DNA of 64,000 nt from Oscillospiraceae bacterium (GCA_016298065.1 JAEDDN010000003.1:1-64000); one strand, 5' to 3'; counted from the first letter of the stretch, positions 51,695 to 61,781 are shown. Translations and numbers: made by a program. Notes: generated by a model from the sequence alone, not told the origin.

Positions 51695-52618
51695 ATGGAA
51701 TTTGAACACATTTCTGTTTTGCTTAATGAGTGTATAAATTCGCTTAATATAAAACAAGACGGCGTTTACATTGACGGCACGGCAGGCGGAGCAGGTCATT
51801 CGCTTGAGATAGCAAAAAGATTAAAAGACGGAAAGTTATTTGCACTTGACAGAGACCCGGACGCTGTTAAAGCCAGCACCGAGCGACTGGGAAAATACAA
51901 AAACGCCAAGGTAATAAAGGCAAACTTCTGTGATATGAAAAACGTACTCGAGAATGAGGGCGTAAACGGCGTAGACGGAGTGTTACTCGATTTGGGAGTA
52001 TCGTCACATCAGCTTGATACCGCCGAGCGAGGCTTTAGCTACCATACCGACGCACCGCTTGATATGAGAATGTCGCAGTCGGGCATTACCGCAAAGGACA
52101 TAGTAAACACCTATTCGCCTGACGACTTAACGAGAATACTTTTAGATTACGGGGAAGAAAAATTTGCCCGAAGGATAGCGCTTAAAATCGACGAGAAAAG
52201 AAAGATAAAGCCGATAGAGACTACCCTACAGCTTGCCGAGATAATAAAGGAAGCTTATCCTGCGGCGGCAAGGCGTGAAAAAAATCCCTGCAAGCGTTCG
52301 TTCCAGGCTATACGAATAGCCGTTAATTCAGAGCTTGAGGCATTAAAAGAAGGGCTTGAAGGTGCATTTTCGCTTTTAAACCCGGGCGGAAGAATAGCGG
52401 TAATAACCTTCCATTCCTTAGAGGACAGAATAGTAAAGCAAATATTTTTAAACTGGTGCAAGGGTTGCACCTGTCCGCCGGATTTTCCGGTGTGCGTATG
52501 CGGTAATAAGCCTAAGGCAAGGCTTGTTAACAAAAAACCGATAACCGCTTCAGGCGAGGAGTTAAGTTTAAACAACCGTAGCAGAAGCGCAAAACTAAGA
52601 GTTATAGAAAAGTTATAG
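51695..52618 (+). CDS. rsmH: 16S rRNA (cytosine1402-N4)-methyltransferase
   Basis: Methylates the base of C1402; rsmI at 25.0 kb modifies the ribose of the same nucleotide. The 307 residues have motif I YIDGTAGGAGHS, LFALDRDPDAV, GVLLDLGVSSHQLD, the GFSYHTDAPLDMRM block and CKRSFQAIRIAVN. The Cys-rich CKGCTCPPDFPVC near residue 255 is typical. It begins 12 bp after mraZ. Confidence 0.96.
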   Translation: MEFEHISVLLNECINSLNIKQDGVYIDGTAGGAGHSLEIAKRLKDGKLFALDRDPDAVKASTERLGKYKNAKVIKANFCDMKNVLENEGVNGVDGVLLDLGVSSHQLDTAERGFSYHTDAPLDMRMSQSGITAKDIVNTYSPDDLTRILLDYGEEKFARRIALKIDEKRKIKPIETTLQLAEIIKEAYPAAARREKNPCKRSFQAIRIAVNSELEALKEGLEGAFSLLNPGGRIAVITFHSLEDRIVKQIFLNWCKGCTCPPDFPVCVCGNKPKARLVNKKPITASGEELSLNNRSRSAKLRVIEKL

Positions 52619-52642
52619 ATATAAAGTAAAGGGGAAGTTAAA

Positions 52643-53113
52643 ATGAGTAAAAATTCAAACCTTGCTTATGCCATTAAGGCTTTTGAGCAGGAAGAGAAAA
52701 AGCTCACGCCGCAGATTCGTGAAGTACAAAAAGCTAAGCCTAAGGCAAGCAAGCTTTCGTCGCTAAAGGTTGTTTTTGCGATGCTTTACATCTTTGCGCT
52801 TTGCAGCGGACTTTTATACGGCAAAGTAGTTTTAGCCGAAAAAACCTCTTTACTTTCCGAAAAAGAAACCGAGCTTCAGGAGGTTTTGAGCGAGTCGACA
52901 AGACTGGGACTTAAGCTTGACAATATGATTTCGCTAAACAGCCTCGAAAAACAAGCCACCGAACAATACGGCTTGAGCGAGGTATCTGCAAATCAGGTAA
53001 ATTACATTGTGGTTGAACAGGACAACATCATAGAAGTGGAAAATGAAAACCTTTCTTTTATGGACAAGTTATCACAAGCCTATGATTCCTTTGTGGAATA
53101 CATTAAGGGTTAA
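52643..53113 (+). CDS. ftsL: Cell division protein FtsL-like
   Basis: A 156-residue bitopic protein: basic cytosolic N-terminus, one transmembrane helix (about residues 47-66), then a coiled coil (SLLSEKETELQEVLSESTRL, continuing to LDNMISL) and a short tail. Sequence conservation in this family is low; the call rests on topology and the invariant position between rsmH and the transpeptidase gene. It partners DivIC and DivIB/FtsQ in the divisome. Confidence 0.8.
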   Translation: MSKNSNLAYAIKAFEQEEKKLTPQIREVQKAKPKASKLSSLKVVFAMLYIFALCSGLLYGKVVLAEKTSLLSEKETELQEVLSESTRLGLKLDNMISLNSLEKQATEQYGLSEVSANQVNYIVVEQDNIIEVENENLSFMDKLSQAYDSFVEYIKG

Positions 53114-53132
53114 ACTAATATGAATATATAAA

Positions 53133-53175
53133 GAAAAAGGGTTAGAAATTATTTTAACCCTTCTTTGCTTTTTAA
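53133..53175 (+). terminator. Intrinsic terminator between ftsL and spoVD
   Basis: AAGGGTTA pairs with TAACCCTT, followed by CTTTGCTTTTT. It would partly uncouple spoVD and downstream genes from the mra promoter. Confidence 0.7.
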
Positions 53176-53217
53176 AAGCTGTTTTGATTTATGCCAATGG
53201 CATAAGAGGTGATATTT

Positions 53218-55449
53218 TTGGCAAGTCAAGTCAATAAAAAGATGAAATTCAAGCTCAATGTAGTAGTTACTATAGTGCTTGTGGTTTTTGTGTTATATAT
53301 AATTTACAATATGTTAAGCGTTGTGTTTAATCCCTTTTACAGAGAATACGCAAACGACCAACAGCTAACCTCTACTACCATAAACGCAAACAGAGGTACC
53401 GTTTACGACACTAATATGAACATATTGGCGCAAAGCACAACTGTATGGAATGTACAGATTACGCCCTCAAATATAGCTAAAGAGGACAAGGAACTTGTAG
53501 CAAGCTTTTTGTCAGAGCTTTTAAAGCTTGACTACAACGAGGTTTACGAAAAGGTTTGTCAGGACAATAACTATGCGATGATAGCCAAAAAAATAGATAA
53601 GGTCACCGCAGACGAGATAAGAGAGTTTAAAAGCGAGCACGATATTTTTGCCATACATCTTATTGAGGATACAAAAAGATATTATCCGAATAACGAGCTT
53701 GCCTGTCATATAATAGGCTTTGTCGGCAACGATAATCAGGGGCTTTACGGCGTGGAGAAGTATTACGACGAGGTGTTGCAGGGTACTCCCGGTAAGATTA
53801 TGTCTGCAACCGACGCTAAGGGCAACGCCATAGCCACAACCTACGAGGAAACACACGACGCAGTAGACGGCAACAGCATTGTTTTAACGGTAGACCAAAC
53901 AATACAGTATTATACCGAAAAGGCGCTTGAGGTAACCTTTAACGACAACCTTCCCGCTCAGGGCTGTTGCGCCATTGTTATGAACGTAAACACAGGTGAA
54001 ATTCTCGCAATGGCAAACTATCCTAATTACGATTTAAACGACCCGTGGAGCATATATACCGAGTATCTGCAAAACTTAATGATAACAGATGAAGAACCCG
54101 AGAGCCAAGACGAGTCGCAACAGAGCACAAACGAGGATAAAGAGAAATATACAAAGGGCGAATTACAGCTTATTCAGTGGAGTAACAAAGCCATAGAAAA
54201 GGCTTATGAGCCGGGTTCTGTATTTAAGGTAATAACAGCGGCTTCTGCGCTTGACAGCGGAGCCGTAACTATGCACTCTACCTTTAGCTGTTCAGGCAGA
54301 ATGACCGTGGCAAACCGTGTTATGAGCTGTCATAACACAAGCGGACACGGCGTGCTTGATTTAACCGGCGCAATAGTTAACTCCTGTAACCCCGCCTTTA
54401 TTCAGATAGGTTCTGCGCTGGGAAGTGAACGCTTCAGCGAATATTTAAGACTTTTCGGCATTACCGAAAAAACAGGCATAGACTTAAACGGCGAGGGTCA
54501 AGGCCTTTATATCAGCGAAGAAAATATGGGAGTAGTAGAGCTTGCCAGCTCCTCCTTCGGTCAGACCACAACCGTAACCGGTATACAGATGATTTCCGCA
54601 ATTTCAGCTGCCGTAAACGGCGGATATCTTGTTCAGCCACACGTTTTAAAAGAGGTTATTGACGTTGACGGAAACATAGTAGAAACCGTAGGCACTACCA
54701 TAAAAAGACAGGTTATCTCCGAGGATATTTCCGAAGGGTTAAACGTAGCTTTGCAGGCAATGGTTGAGGCAAACGGCGGTAGTACGGCTTATGTTCAGGG
54801 TTATAGCATAGGCGGAAAATCGGGTACCTCTCAAAAGAGAAACCAAAACGGTATATATGTCGGCTCTTTTGCGGCGTTTGCACCGGTTGAATCGCCCGAA
54901 ATAGCGGTTATAGTCATAGTTGACGAGCCGACACAGGGCGCATATTACGGCGCTGCCGTTGCAGGCCCTGTAGTAAAAATGATTATGGAGGACACTCTTC
55001 CGTATCTTGGATATTCAAAGGAATACACCGCCGAAGAGTTAGCACAGATAGAAAACAGCGTACCTAATGTTATAAATAACGACGTTGCGGCGGCAAAAAC
55101 TCTTATAGATTCTTTGGGACTTACCACACAGGTAATAGGCGACGGCGATAAGGTAATAGACCAAACTCCACGAGTTGGTTCTACTATAGCAAGCGGCGGT
55201 AAGATAATTCTCTATACTACCGAGAATTATACTCAACAGACTACTACGGTTCCTAATGTTGTGGGGCTTACCCCGTCCGAAGCAAACAGACTTCTTATAA
55301 ACGCAGGGCTTAACGTAAGCTTCAGCGGAGGAAGCGACGGTTCAAATAATACCACCGCTACCGTAACGGCGCAAAGTGTAGCGGCCGATACCGAAGTAGC
55401 AGTCGGCACGGTAGTACAAATTACCTACAGTCACGTTGCGGCAGACTAA
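53218..55449 (+). CDS. spoVD: SpoVD/PBP2-type class B transpeptidase with PASTA domains
   Basis: Peptidoglycan cross-linking enzyme. 743 residues from TTG 53218 (8 bases after GAGG). TM helix at about 15-36, pedestal domain (about 45-250), transpeptidase domain with SxxK (Ser334, Lys337 in PGSVFK), SxN (Ser389-Cys-Asn391) and KSGT (534-537). Two PASTA domains follow (about 618-675, VPNVINNDVAAAKTLIDSLG, and 680-740, VPNVVGLTPSEANRLLINAG). Only one such gene is present here, where Bacillus has pbpB and spoVD, so it may serve vegetative division, sporulation or both. Confidence 0.93.
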   Translation: MASQVNKKMKFKLNVVVTIVLVVFVLYIIYNMLSVVFNPFYREYANDQQLTSTTINANRGTVYDTNMNILAQSTTVWNVQITPSNIAKEDKELVASFLSELLKLDYNEVYEKVCQDNNYAMIAKKIDKVTADEIREFKSEHDIFAIHLIEDTKRYYPNNELACHIIGFVGNDNQGLYGVEKYYDEVLQGTPGKIMSATDAKGNAIATTYEETHDAVDGNSIVLTVDQTIQYYTEKALEVTFNDNLPAQGCCAIVMNVNTGEILAMANYPNYDLNDPWSIYTEYLQNLMITDEEPESQDESQQSTNEDKEKYTKGELQLIQWSNKAIEKAYEPGSVFKVITAASALDSGAVTMHSTFSCSGRMTVANRVMSCHNTSGHGVLDLTGAIVNSCNPAFIQIGSALGSERFSEYLRLFGITEKTGIDLNGEGQGLYISEENMGVVELASSSFGQTTTVTGIQMISAISAAVNGGYLVQPHVLKEVIDVDGNIVETVGTTIKRQVISEDISEGLNVALQAMVEANGGSTAYVQGYSIGGKSGTSQKRNQNGIYVGSFAAFAPVESPEIAVIVIVDEPTQGAYYGAAVAGPVVKMIMEDTLPYLGYSKEYTAEELAQIENSVPNVINNDVAAAKTLIDSLGLTTQVIGDGDKVIDQTPRVGSTIASGGKIILYTTENYTQQTTTVPNVVGLTPSEANRLLINAGLNVSFSGGSDGSNNTTATVTAQSVAADTEVAVGTVVQITYSHVAAD

Positions 55450-55473
55450 CATAGTTAAAGAGGGTTTTAAAAA

Positions 55474-56928
55474 ATGATGTTATCGAAGTTACTTAAAGGC
55501 GTAAACGTATTATCGGAATATAACGATACCGATATAAAGGATATAAAAAATAACTCAAAACTTGTCGGTAAAAACGACCTTTATATAGCTATAAAGGGCA
55601 CAAACGCAGACGGTCACAGCTATGTGGGTATGGCGCTCGAAAACGGTGCGGCGGCAGTTATAGTAGAACGTGATATGGGCGTAAAAAACCAAGTCATAGT
55701 CGATAACACAAAGCACGCTTATGCTATTATCTGCGCAAATTATTTCGATAACCCCTCTAAAAAATTAAAGCTTGTCGGCGTTACAGGTACAAACGGCAAA
55801 ACCTCGGTAACTACAATAGTAAAAAGTATTTTGGAATACTGCGGATATACCACAGGCCTTATCGGCACCATAAGAATAGAATATGCCGATACGGTAAAGC
55901 CAAATCCAAATACCACTCCGGACGCATATCTTTTTCAGTCAACGCTTAACGATATGGTAAACGCAGGCTGTAAGTATGCAGTATCGGAGATTTCCTCTCA
56001 CGCCTTGGCACAGGACAGAATATACGGCTGTCATTTTGACGTTGCGGCGTTTACCAATTTAACACAGGATCACCTTGACTATCATAAGGATATGGAGGAC
56101 TATTTTTTAGCAAAAACAAAGCTCTTTTCAATGTGCGATAAGGCAGTAATAAATATATCCGATCCATACGGCAAAAGACTTAAAAAGATGTTTGATAACA
56201 CTTCTTACGGCTTTTCGGTATCGGATAAAGACGCTTACTTTTATGCGGATAATATTTTAAGCTTTGCCGACAGAGTTGAGTTTAACCTAAATTATAACGG
56301 CAAAACCGACTCGATACGTTTTGCAATTCCGGGTCTTTACTCGGTGGAAAACGCCCTGACCGCCATAGGAATTTGCGATTTGTTGGGTATTGAAAGGGAA
56401 AAGATTATAAACGGACTTGCGACCGTAAACGGCATTTCGGGCAGAAGCGAGATACTTTATTCCGACGCTCAAAAGGTACTGATGAGAGATTATGCTCATA
56501 CTCCTGACGGTATAGAAAATATTTTATCAAGCGTTAAAGGCTACGCAAAGGGCAGGGTAGTGGCACTTTTCGGTTGCGGAGGCGACCGTGACAGGCTAAA
56601 ACGTCCTTTAATGGCAAAGGCGTGCGAAAAATATGCAGATTTTATTATAGTAACCTCGGATAACCCAAGAAGCGAAGAGCCAGACGCAATAATTGACGAC
56701 ATTATTAAGGGCTTTGATAAGGCTACCGAATATATAAGAATAACCGACAGATATAAAGCGATAGAGTATGCGGTAGATAACGCACAACAAGACGATACGA
56801 TTGTGCTTTTAGGCAAGGGCCACGAGGACTATCAGATTTTAAAGGATAAGACCATTCACTTTGACGAAAAGGAAGTAGTAAATGAAATAATGGCGGCAAG
56901 AAACACTTCACAGGAGGCAAATAGATGA
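55474..56928 (+). CDS. murE: UDP-MurNAc-tripeptide synthetase, diaminopimelate-type
   Basis: Adds the third stem-peptide residue to UDP-MurNAc-Ala-Glu. 484 residues: N-terminal UMP-binding domain, P-loop GVTGTNGKTSVTT (near residue 108), the HTPDGIENIL block and the DNPRSEEP motif near 395. DNPR is the signature for meso-diaminopimelate specificity. It overlaps murF by 4 bp. Start at ATG 55474 (a second ATG follows directly). Confidence 0.95.
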   Translation: MMLSKLLKGVNVLSEYNDTDIKDIKNNSKLVGKNDLYIAIKGTNADGHSYVGMALENGAAAVIVERDMGVKNQVIVDNTKHAYAIICANYFDNPSKKLKLVGVTGTNGKTSVTTIVKSILEYCGYTTGLIGTIRIEYADTVKPNPNTTPDAYLFQSTLNDMVNAGCKYAVSEISSHALAQDRIYGCHFDVAAFTNLTQDHLDYHKDMEDYFLAKTKLFSMCDKAVINISDPYGKRLKKMFDNTSYGFSVSDKDAYFYADNILSFADRVEFNLNYNGKTDSIRFAIPGLYSVENALTAIGICDLLGIEREKIINGLATVNGISGRSEILYSDAQKVLMRDYAHTPDGIENILSSVKGYAKGRVVALFGCGGDRDRLKRPLMAKACEKYADFIIVTSDNPRSEEPDAIIDDIIKGFDKATEYIRITDRYKAIEYAVDNAQQDDTIVLLGKGHEDYQILKDKTIHFDEKEVVNEIMAARNTSQEANR

Positions 56929-58283
56929 AACAGCTGACGCTTTCTCAAATAACAAATGCGGTTGGCGGAATACTGAATGTAAACTGCGATGATTACATTA
57001 CCGACGTCTGTACAGATACAAGAAAAATCACAAAAGGCTGTCTTTTTATAGCCATATCGGGCGAAAATTTTGACGGACACGATTTTATAAATACGGCGTT
57101 TGAAAACGGCGCAAAAGCGGTAATGAGCAGTAAGCTTTTGCATACCGACAAGCCCGTTATACTGGTTAAGGATACGAGAATAGCTTACGGAAAGCTTGCA
57201 AGCTATTATAAAGGGCTTTTTAACATATTTTGCGTGGGGGTTACAGGCAGCGTAGGCAAAACCTCTACAAAAGAAATGATAAGCACCGTTATGAGCAAAA
57301 AATATGACGTTTTAAAGACGCAAGGCAACTTTAATAACGATATAGGCTTGCCGAGAACGCTTTTGAGCTTGGAGCAAAACCATACGGGCGCAGTTATCGA
57401 AATGGGAATGTCCTCACTCGGTGAAATAAGCTATTTAAGTAAAATCACAAAGCCTGACTTGGCGGTAATTACTAATGTAGGCGTATCGCATATTGAAAAT
57501 TTAAAAACCAGAGAAAACATTTTAAAGGCAAAGCTTGAAATCTTGGACGGAATGAAAGAAACCTCAAAGGTTATCTTAAACGCCGATAACGATATGCTAT
57601 TTAGCGTTAAGGATATTTTAGGCGACAGAGCGCTTTATTTCGGAATAGACACCCCCGCACTCGTTACGGCAAGCGATATAAAGGTTTCGGGCGACAGTAC
57701 GGAATTTAAAATAAATTATGATAATAAAAGCTATAATGCTGTAGTGGGCGTAGTGGGCGTTCACAATGTGTATAATGCGCTTGCAGGCTTTTTGGTGGGT
57801 GTGCAGATAGGTTTAAGCCCCGAAAAAATAATAGAAGCTATAGCAGAATATAAAAATGCAAATATGCGCCAGACCATAAAGGACTGTAACGGCATAAAGG
57901 TTATAGAGGACTGCTATAACGCAAGCCCCGATTCAATGAAATCTGCGCTTGAAGTTATATCGTCGGTGGAATGTGACGGAAAAAGGATTGCGGTTTTGGG
58001 CGATATGCTTGAGCTTGGAAGCTTAAGCAGTGATATGCATACCGACGTAGGCAAGCTTGCGGCTGAGTCAAATATAGATATGCTGTTATGCTACGGCGAG
58101 CTGTCAGAAAATATAATTAAAGGCGCTAAACAAAACGGCCTTTTTGACGCTTTGCATTTTAGCGACAAAGATAAGCTTGCCGATTACATAAGAAAAAGCG
58201 TCAAAAAAGGCGATGCTATTATCTTTAAGGCAAGCAGAGGTATGAGATTAGAGGAAGTTATAAAACTGGCTTTTGAGCAATAA
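56925..58283 (+). CDS. murF: UDP-MurNAc-tripeptide-D-Ala-D-Ala ligase
   Basis: Adds D-Ala-D-Ala to complete the pentapeptide precursor. 452 residues with P-loop GVTGSVGKTSTKEM (near 106), GNFNNDIGLPRTLL, EMGMSSLGEI and the C-terminal VIEDCYNASPDSMKSAL. The ATG overlaps the murE stop, so translation is coupled. Confidence 0.95.
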   Translation: MKQLTLSQITNAVGGILNVNCDDYITDVCTDTRKITKGCLFIAISGENFDGHDFINTAFENGAKAVMSSKLLHTDKPVILVKDTRIAYGKLASYYKGLFNIFCVGVTGSVGKTSTKEMISTVMSKKYDVLKTQGNFNNDIGLPRTLLSLEQNHTGAVIEMGMSSLGEISYLSKITKPDLAVITNVGVSHIENLKTRENILKAKLEILDGMKETSKVILNADNDMLFSVKDILGDRALYFGIDTPALVTASDIKVSGDSTEFKINYDNKSYNAVVGVVGVHNVYNALAGFLVGVQIGLSPEKIIEAIAEYKNANMRQTIKDCNGIKVIEDCYNASPDSMKSALEVISSVECDGKRIAVLGDMLELGSLSSDMHTDVGKLAAESNIDMLLCYGELSENIIKGAKQNGLFDALHFSDKDKLADYIRKSVKKGDAIIFKASRGMRLEEVIKLAFEQ

Positions 58284-58311
58284 AGCAGTACAACACGGGA
58301 GGAACTTTTAA

Positions 58312-59307
58312 ATGCAAGGGATAATTTTATTGTCAGTAGCAGTTATATCGTTTTTAATATCCGCCGTATCGGGAAAATTTCTTATTCCGTTTTTAAGAAG
58401 GCTTAAATTCGGTCAGACTATAAAGGAAATAGGCCCGACCTGGCACAAGAAAAAACAAGGCACCCCGACAATGGGCGGAATAATGTTTATTTTGGCGACT
58501 GTACTTGCGACTGTAGCAGGATATTTTACCTATATATCGGTGACGGGCGAGGAAGTAAACTCGGTCGAAACAATAAGGCTGTTCGCAGGCTTATGCTTAG
58601 CTATACTATATGGCTTTATGGGCTTTGTAGACGACTATATCTCGGTAATAAAAAAGAGAAATTTAGGTCTTAAAGCAAGCCAAAAGCTTATAATCCAGGT
58701 GCTTATAGCGCTTGCATATTTGCTGGTTTTAAGATTATCAGGCGCAGTTTCCACCATAATAGACGTACCTTTTATATCAACACAGTTTAATTTAGGAATA
58801 CTTTACTATCCGATAATGGTGTTTGTAATAGTGGGTACTGCAAATGCAGTTAACCTTACCGACGGTATCGACGGTCTTGCAGGTTCTGTTACCTTTATTG
58901 TCTGTGTATCGTTTATTATGTTTGCCGCAAAGCTCGCACTAAGCTACACGGGCATTTTTGCAGCGGCAGCCGCAGCGGCTTTGCTCGGATTTTTGGTGTG
59001 GAACTTTTATCCCGCAAAGGTTATTATGGGCGACACGGGCTCTATGTTTTTGGGCGGAACAGTTGTAGCGTTTGCGTTTTTAATAGATATGCCTATAATA
59101 ATTATCTTGGTAGGAATCATATACTTTATAGAAGCTTTATCGGTTATCTTACAGGTTATAAGCTTTAAAACCACGGGAAAACGTATTTTTAAGATGAGCC
59201 CTATACATCATCATTTTGAGCTTTGCAACTGGAGCGAAATTAAAATCGTAACGGTATTTTCCATTGTAACGGCTTTGTTTTGTGTAATAAGCTATTTCGG
59301 CATATAA
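58312..59307 (+). CDS. mraY: Phospho-MurNAc-pentapeptide transferase
   Basis: Transfers phospho-MurNAc-pentapeptide to undecaprenyl phosphate, forming lipid I. 331 residues with about ten TM helices. Catalytic blocks are KKQGTPTMGGIMF (near 44), FVDDYISVIKKRNLGL (near 105), NAVNLTDGIDGLAG (near 180) and MGDTGSMFLGG (near 240). SPIHHHFE-type motif at MSPIHHHFEL. In most clusters murD follows; here ftsW does. Confidence 0.96.
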   Translation: MQGIILLSVAVISFLISAVSGKFLIPFLRRLKFGQTIKEIGPTWHKKKQGTPTMGGIMFILATVLATVAGYFTYISVTGEEVNSVETIRLFAGLCLAILYGFMGFVDDYISVIKKRNLGLKASQKLIIQVLIALAYLLVLRLSGAVSTIIDVPFISTQFNLGILYYPIMVFVIVGTANAVNLTDGIDGLAGSVTFIVCVSFIMFAAKLALSYTGIFAAAAAAALLGFLVWNFYPAKVIMGDTGSMFLGGTVVAFAFLIDMPIIIILVGIIYFIEALSVILQVISFKTTGKRIFKMSPIHHHFELCNWSEIKIVTVFSIVTALFCVISYFGI

Positions 59308-59346
59308 GAAAATTTTTATCCTTTTAAGTAAGTGAGGTGAGGCATT

Positions 59347-60564
59347 TTGCAAAACATAACCAGAATCGGTAAATTGGGTGCAAAGTCAGCAAAAAAACGC
59401 AAAACCGAAATCGAGGGCAAAAAGAGCGTTCAGTCGATGGATATGTCATTTTTGCTTTTGGTGTTTATACTTTTGGGCTTTGGGCTTTTGATGGTATTTT
59501 CCGCAAGCTACGCAAATGCCTTATACTATGAGGGCGACAGTCTTTATTTTATAAAAAGACAGGGCTTTTTTGCGGTAATAGGTATCATAGTTATGCTTGT
59601 CACCTCAAGGTTTGATTATAAAATTTATAAAAAGTATGCGCCGTTTATTTACGCCTTCGGAATACTGCTTCTTGTTTTGGTATTTGTACCCGGTATCAGT
59701 TACGCAAGAAACGGCGTGCACCGCTGGATTAACTTCGGGTTTGCGACCTTTCAGCCGTCAGAGTTTGCGAAATTTGCGATTATAATAGTGTTTGCGTCAA
59801 TTATAAGCGCAAACTCCGACAGAATGAAAAAGTTTAAATACGGAATGCTTCCGTTTGGAATAGTGCTTTTGCCTGTTTTCGGGCTTTTGGCGTTGGAGCC
59901 TCATCTATCGGGTCTTATACTCATAACCCTTATCGCAGTTATAATGATGTTTGTCGGCGGTACCAATTTAAAGCATTTTGCTGTAATCGGCGGAATAGGT
60001 GTAGGATTACTTATAATAATGCTCCTTGTAATGTCTGCAAAAAGCGGCGAAGCTTCCTTCCTTAAAGGCTATCAGCTAAGTCGTATTCAAAACTGGCTTA
60101 ATCCCTTTGAAAACGAGGATTTACAAGGCGAGGTATGGCAGACCTGCCAGTCGCTTTTGGCAATAGGCTCAGGCGGATTTATGGGCTTAGGCTTCGGCAA
60201 CTCAAGAGAAAAATATCTCTACCTGCCCGAACCGCAAAACGACTTTATCTTTGCGATAGTCTGCGAAGAGTTAGGTCTTATCGGAGCTTTGTTAGTTATA
60301 ATTTTGTTTGGACTTTTGGTTTACAGAGGCTTTGCAATCGCAAATAAAGCGCCGAATAAATTTGCGGCTATGGTAGTAATAGGCATAACCTTGCAAATAG
60401 GCTTGCAGACGCTTTTAAATATAGCGGTTGTTACAAACTCAATACCGAATACAGGTATTTCGCTTCCGTTTTTCAGCTACGGAGGTACAGCACTTGTAAT
60501 GCAGCTTTTTGAAATGGGCGTTGTGCTCAATATTTCCAGACATTCAAAAATAGATAAACCTTAA
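59347..60564 (+). CDS. ftsW: SEDS peptidoglycan polymerase FtsW/SpoVE
   Basis: Septal glycan polymerase working with the class B transpeptidase encoded upstream. 405 residues with a basic N-terminus and about ten TM helices. SEDS motifs are GVHRWINFGFATFQPSEFAK (near 120), LEPHLSGLI (near 182) and SLPFFSYGGTALV (near 375). TTG start after GAGGTGAGG. Sequence alone does not separate FtsW from SpoVE. Confidence 0.93.
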   Translation: MQNITRIGKLGAKSAKKRKTEIEGKKSVQSMDMSFLLLVFILLGFGLLMVFSASYANALYYEGDSLYFIKRQGFFAVIGIIVMLVTSRFDYKIYKKYAPFIYAFGILLLVLVFVPGISYARNGVHRWINFGFATFQPSEFAKFAIIIVFASIISANSDRMKKFKYGMLPFGIVLLPVFGLLALEPHLSGLILITLIAVIMMFVGGTNLKHFAVIGGIGVGLLIIMLLVMSAKSGEASFLKGYQLSRIQNWLNPFENEDLQGEVWQTCQSLLAIGSGGFMGLGFGNSREKYLYLPEPQNDFIFAIVCEELGLIGALLVIILFGLLVYRGFAIANKAPNKFAAMVVIGITLQIGLQTLLNIAVVTNSIPNTGISLPFFSYGGTALVMQLFEMGVVLNISRHSKIDKP

Positions 60565-60599
60565 AGACAGGCAGGTGAGAGGGCTAAAAGCCTTTTTGT

Positions 60600-61709
60600 A
60601 TGAGAGTATTGTTAGCAGGCGGAGGCACGGCAGGGCACATAAACCCGGCTATTGCCATAGCGCAGTATATTAAAAATAAACAGCCCGACTCGGTTATATT
60701 ATTTGCAGGCACTCCTAAAGGTATGGAGGCAAGGCTTGTAAAAAACGCAGGCTTTGATTTTGCGCCCATAAAGGTAAGCGGTTTCAGACGAAGCTTGTCT
60801 GTTGCCAACATAGGTCACAACATAAATACGCTTTACAGAATGTTTACCTCGAGTTTTACCGCAAGAAAGATAGTAAAGGACTTTAACCCCGATATAGTTA
60901 TAGGTACAGGCGGTTATGTAAGCGGACCTATAGTTATGGCAGGCGTTAAGGCTAAAATAAAAACTGCGATACACGAACAAAACGCTTTTCCGGGTGTTAC
61001 AAACAAATTGCTTGCCAAAAAAGTGGATAAGGTTTTGCTTGCTGTAGAGGAAGCAAAAGCTCTCTTTGACGAAAACGCAGACTGTGTTGTAGTAGGCAAT
61101 CCCGTTCGCCAAAGCGTAATAGAAAAAACTAAAGCCGAAGCAAGAAAACAGTTAAACCTTGACGAGAGAATGTGTATACTCTCCTTTGGCGGAAGCTTGG
61201 GAGCTAAGATAATAAACCGTATGGCAGCCGACCTTATAAAGTGGAATAAGGACGAAAAGATAAACCATATACACGGTTACGGCAGACAAGGCAAGCAAAT
61301 CTTTCCCGACTTTTTAAAGGAAAGAGGACTTGATATAAACAGTAATAAATCGGTGAGCGCAAGGGAATATATCGACGATATGGATACCTGTCTTGCGGCG
61401 GCCGACCTTGTAATTTGCCGTGCAGGAGCAATAACTCTAAGCGAGCTTGAGGCAACAGGTAAAGCGTCGATTTTAGTACCGTCGCCGTATGTTGCGGAAA
61501 ATCACCAGTATCATAACGCTATGGTGCTTGTAAATCACGGCGCAGCACTCATAATAGAAGAAGCAAAATACGATGAGGACGAGTTTATCTCGATAATCGA
61601 AGACTTATATAGTAATCCCGATAAATTACACGAGCTTTCCAAAAACGCTTCAAAGCTCGGAATACTTGATACAACACAAAGAATATACGATATTATAAAG
61701 GCAATGTAG
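60600..61709 (+). CDS. murG: UDP-GlcNAc:lipid I N-acetylglucosaminyltransferase
   Basis: Forms lipid II. 369 residues: GGGTAGHINPAIAIA loop at the start, GTGGYVSGPIVMAG near 101, EQNAFPGVTNK near 126, the second glycine loop LSFGGSLGA near 195, and ICRAGAITLSELEATGKASI near 278. It ends in TAG. It lies 35 bp after ftsW. Confidence 0.96.
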   Translation: MRVLLAGGGTAGHINPAIAIAQYIKNKQPDSVILFAGTPKGMEARLVKNAGFDFAPIKVSGFRRSLSVANIGHNINTLYRMFTSSFTARKIVKDFNPDIVIGTGGYVSGPIVMAGVKAKIKTAIHEQNAFPGVTNKLLAKKVDKVLLAVEEAKALFDENADCVVVGNPVRQSVIEKTKAEARKQLNLDERMCILSFGGSLGAKIINRMAADLIKWNKDEKINHIHGYGRQGKQIFPDFLKERGLDINSNKSVSAREYIDDMDTCLAAADLVICRAGAITLSELEATGKASILVPSPYVAENHQYHNAMVLVNHGAALIIEEAKYDEDEFISIIEDLYSNPDKLHELSKNASKLGILDTTQRIYDIIKAM

Positions 61710-61716
61710 CCGTTTC

Positions 61717-61771
61717 ACATTTTCCCTTCGTTAAGCATAGGATAGCCTATACTTAATGGCTTGACGAAAGG
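61717..61771 (+). other. Structured RNA hairpin between murG and murA
   Basis: CCCTTCGTTAAG can pair with CTTGACGAAAGGG around an inner ATAGG/CCTAT hairpin, ending just before the murA ribosome-binding site. There is no T-run, so it is more likely a translational or processing element than a terminator. Confidence 0.5.
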
Positions 61772-61781
61772 GTGCAAGGTT

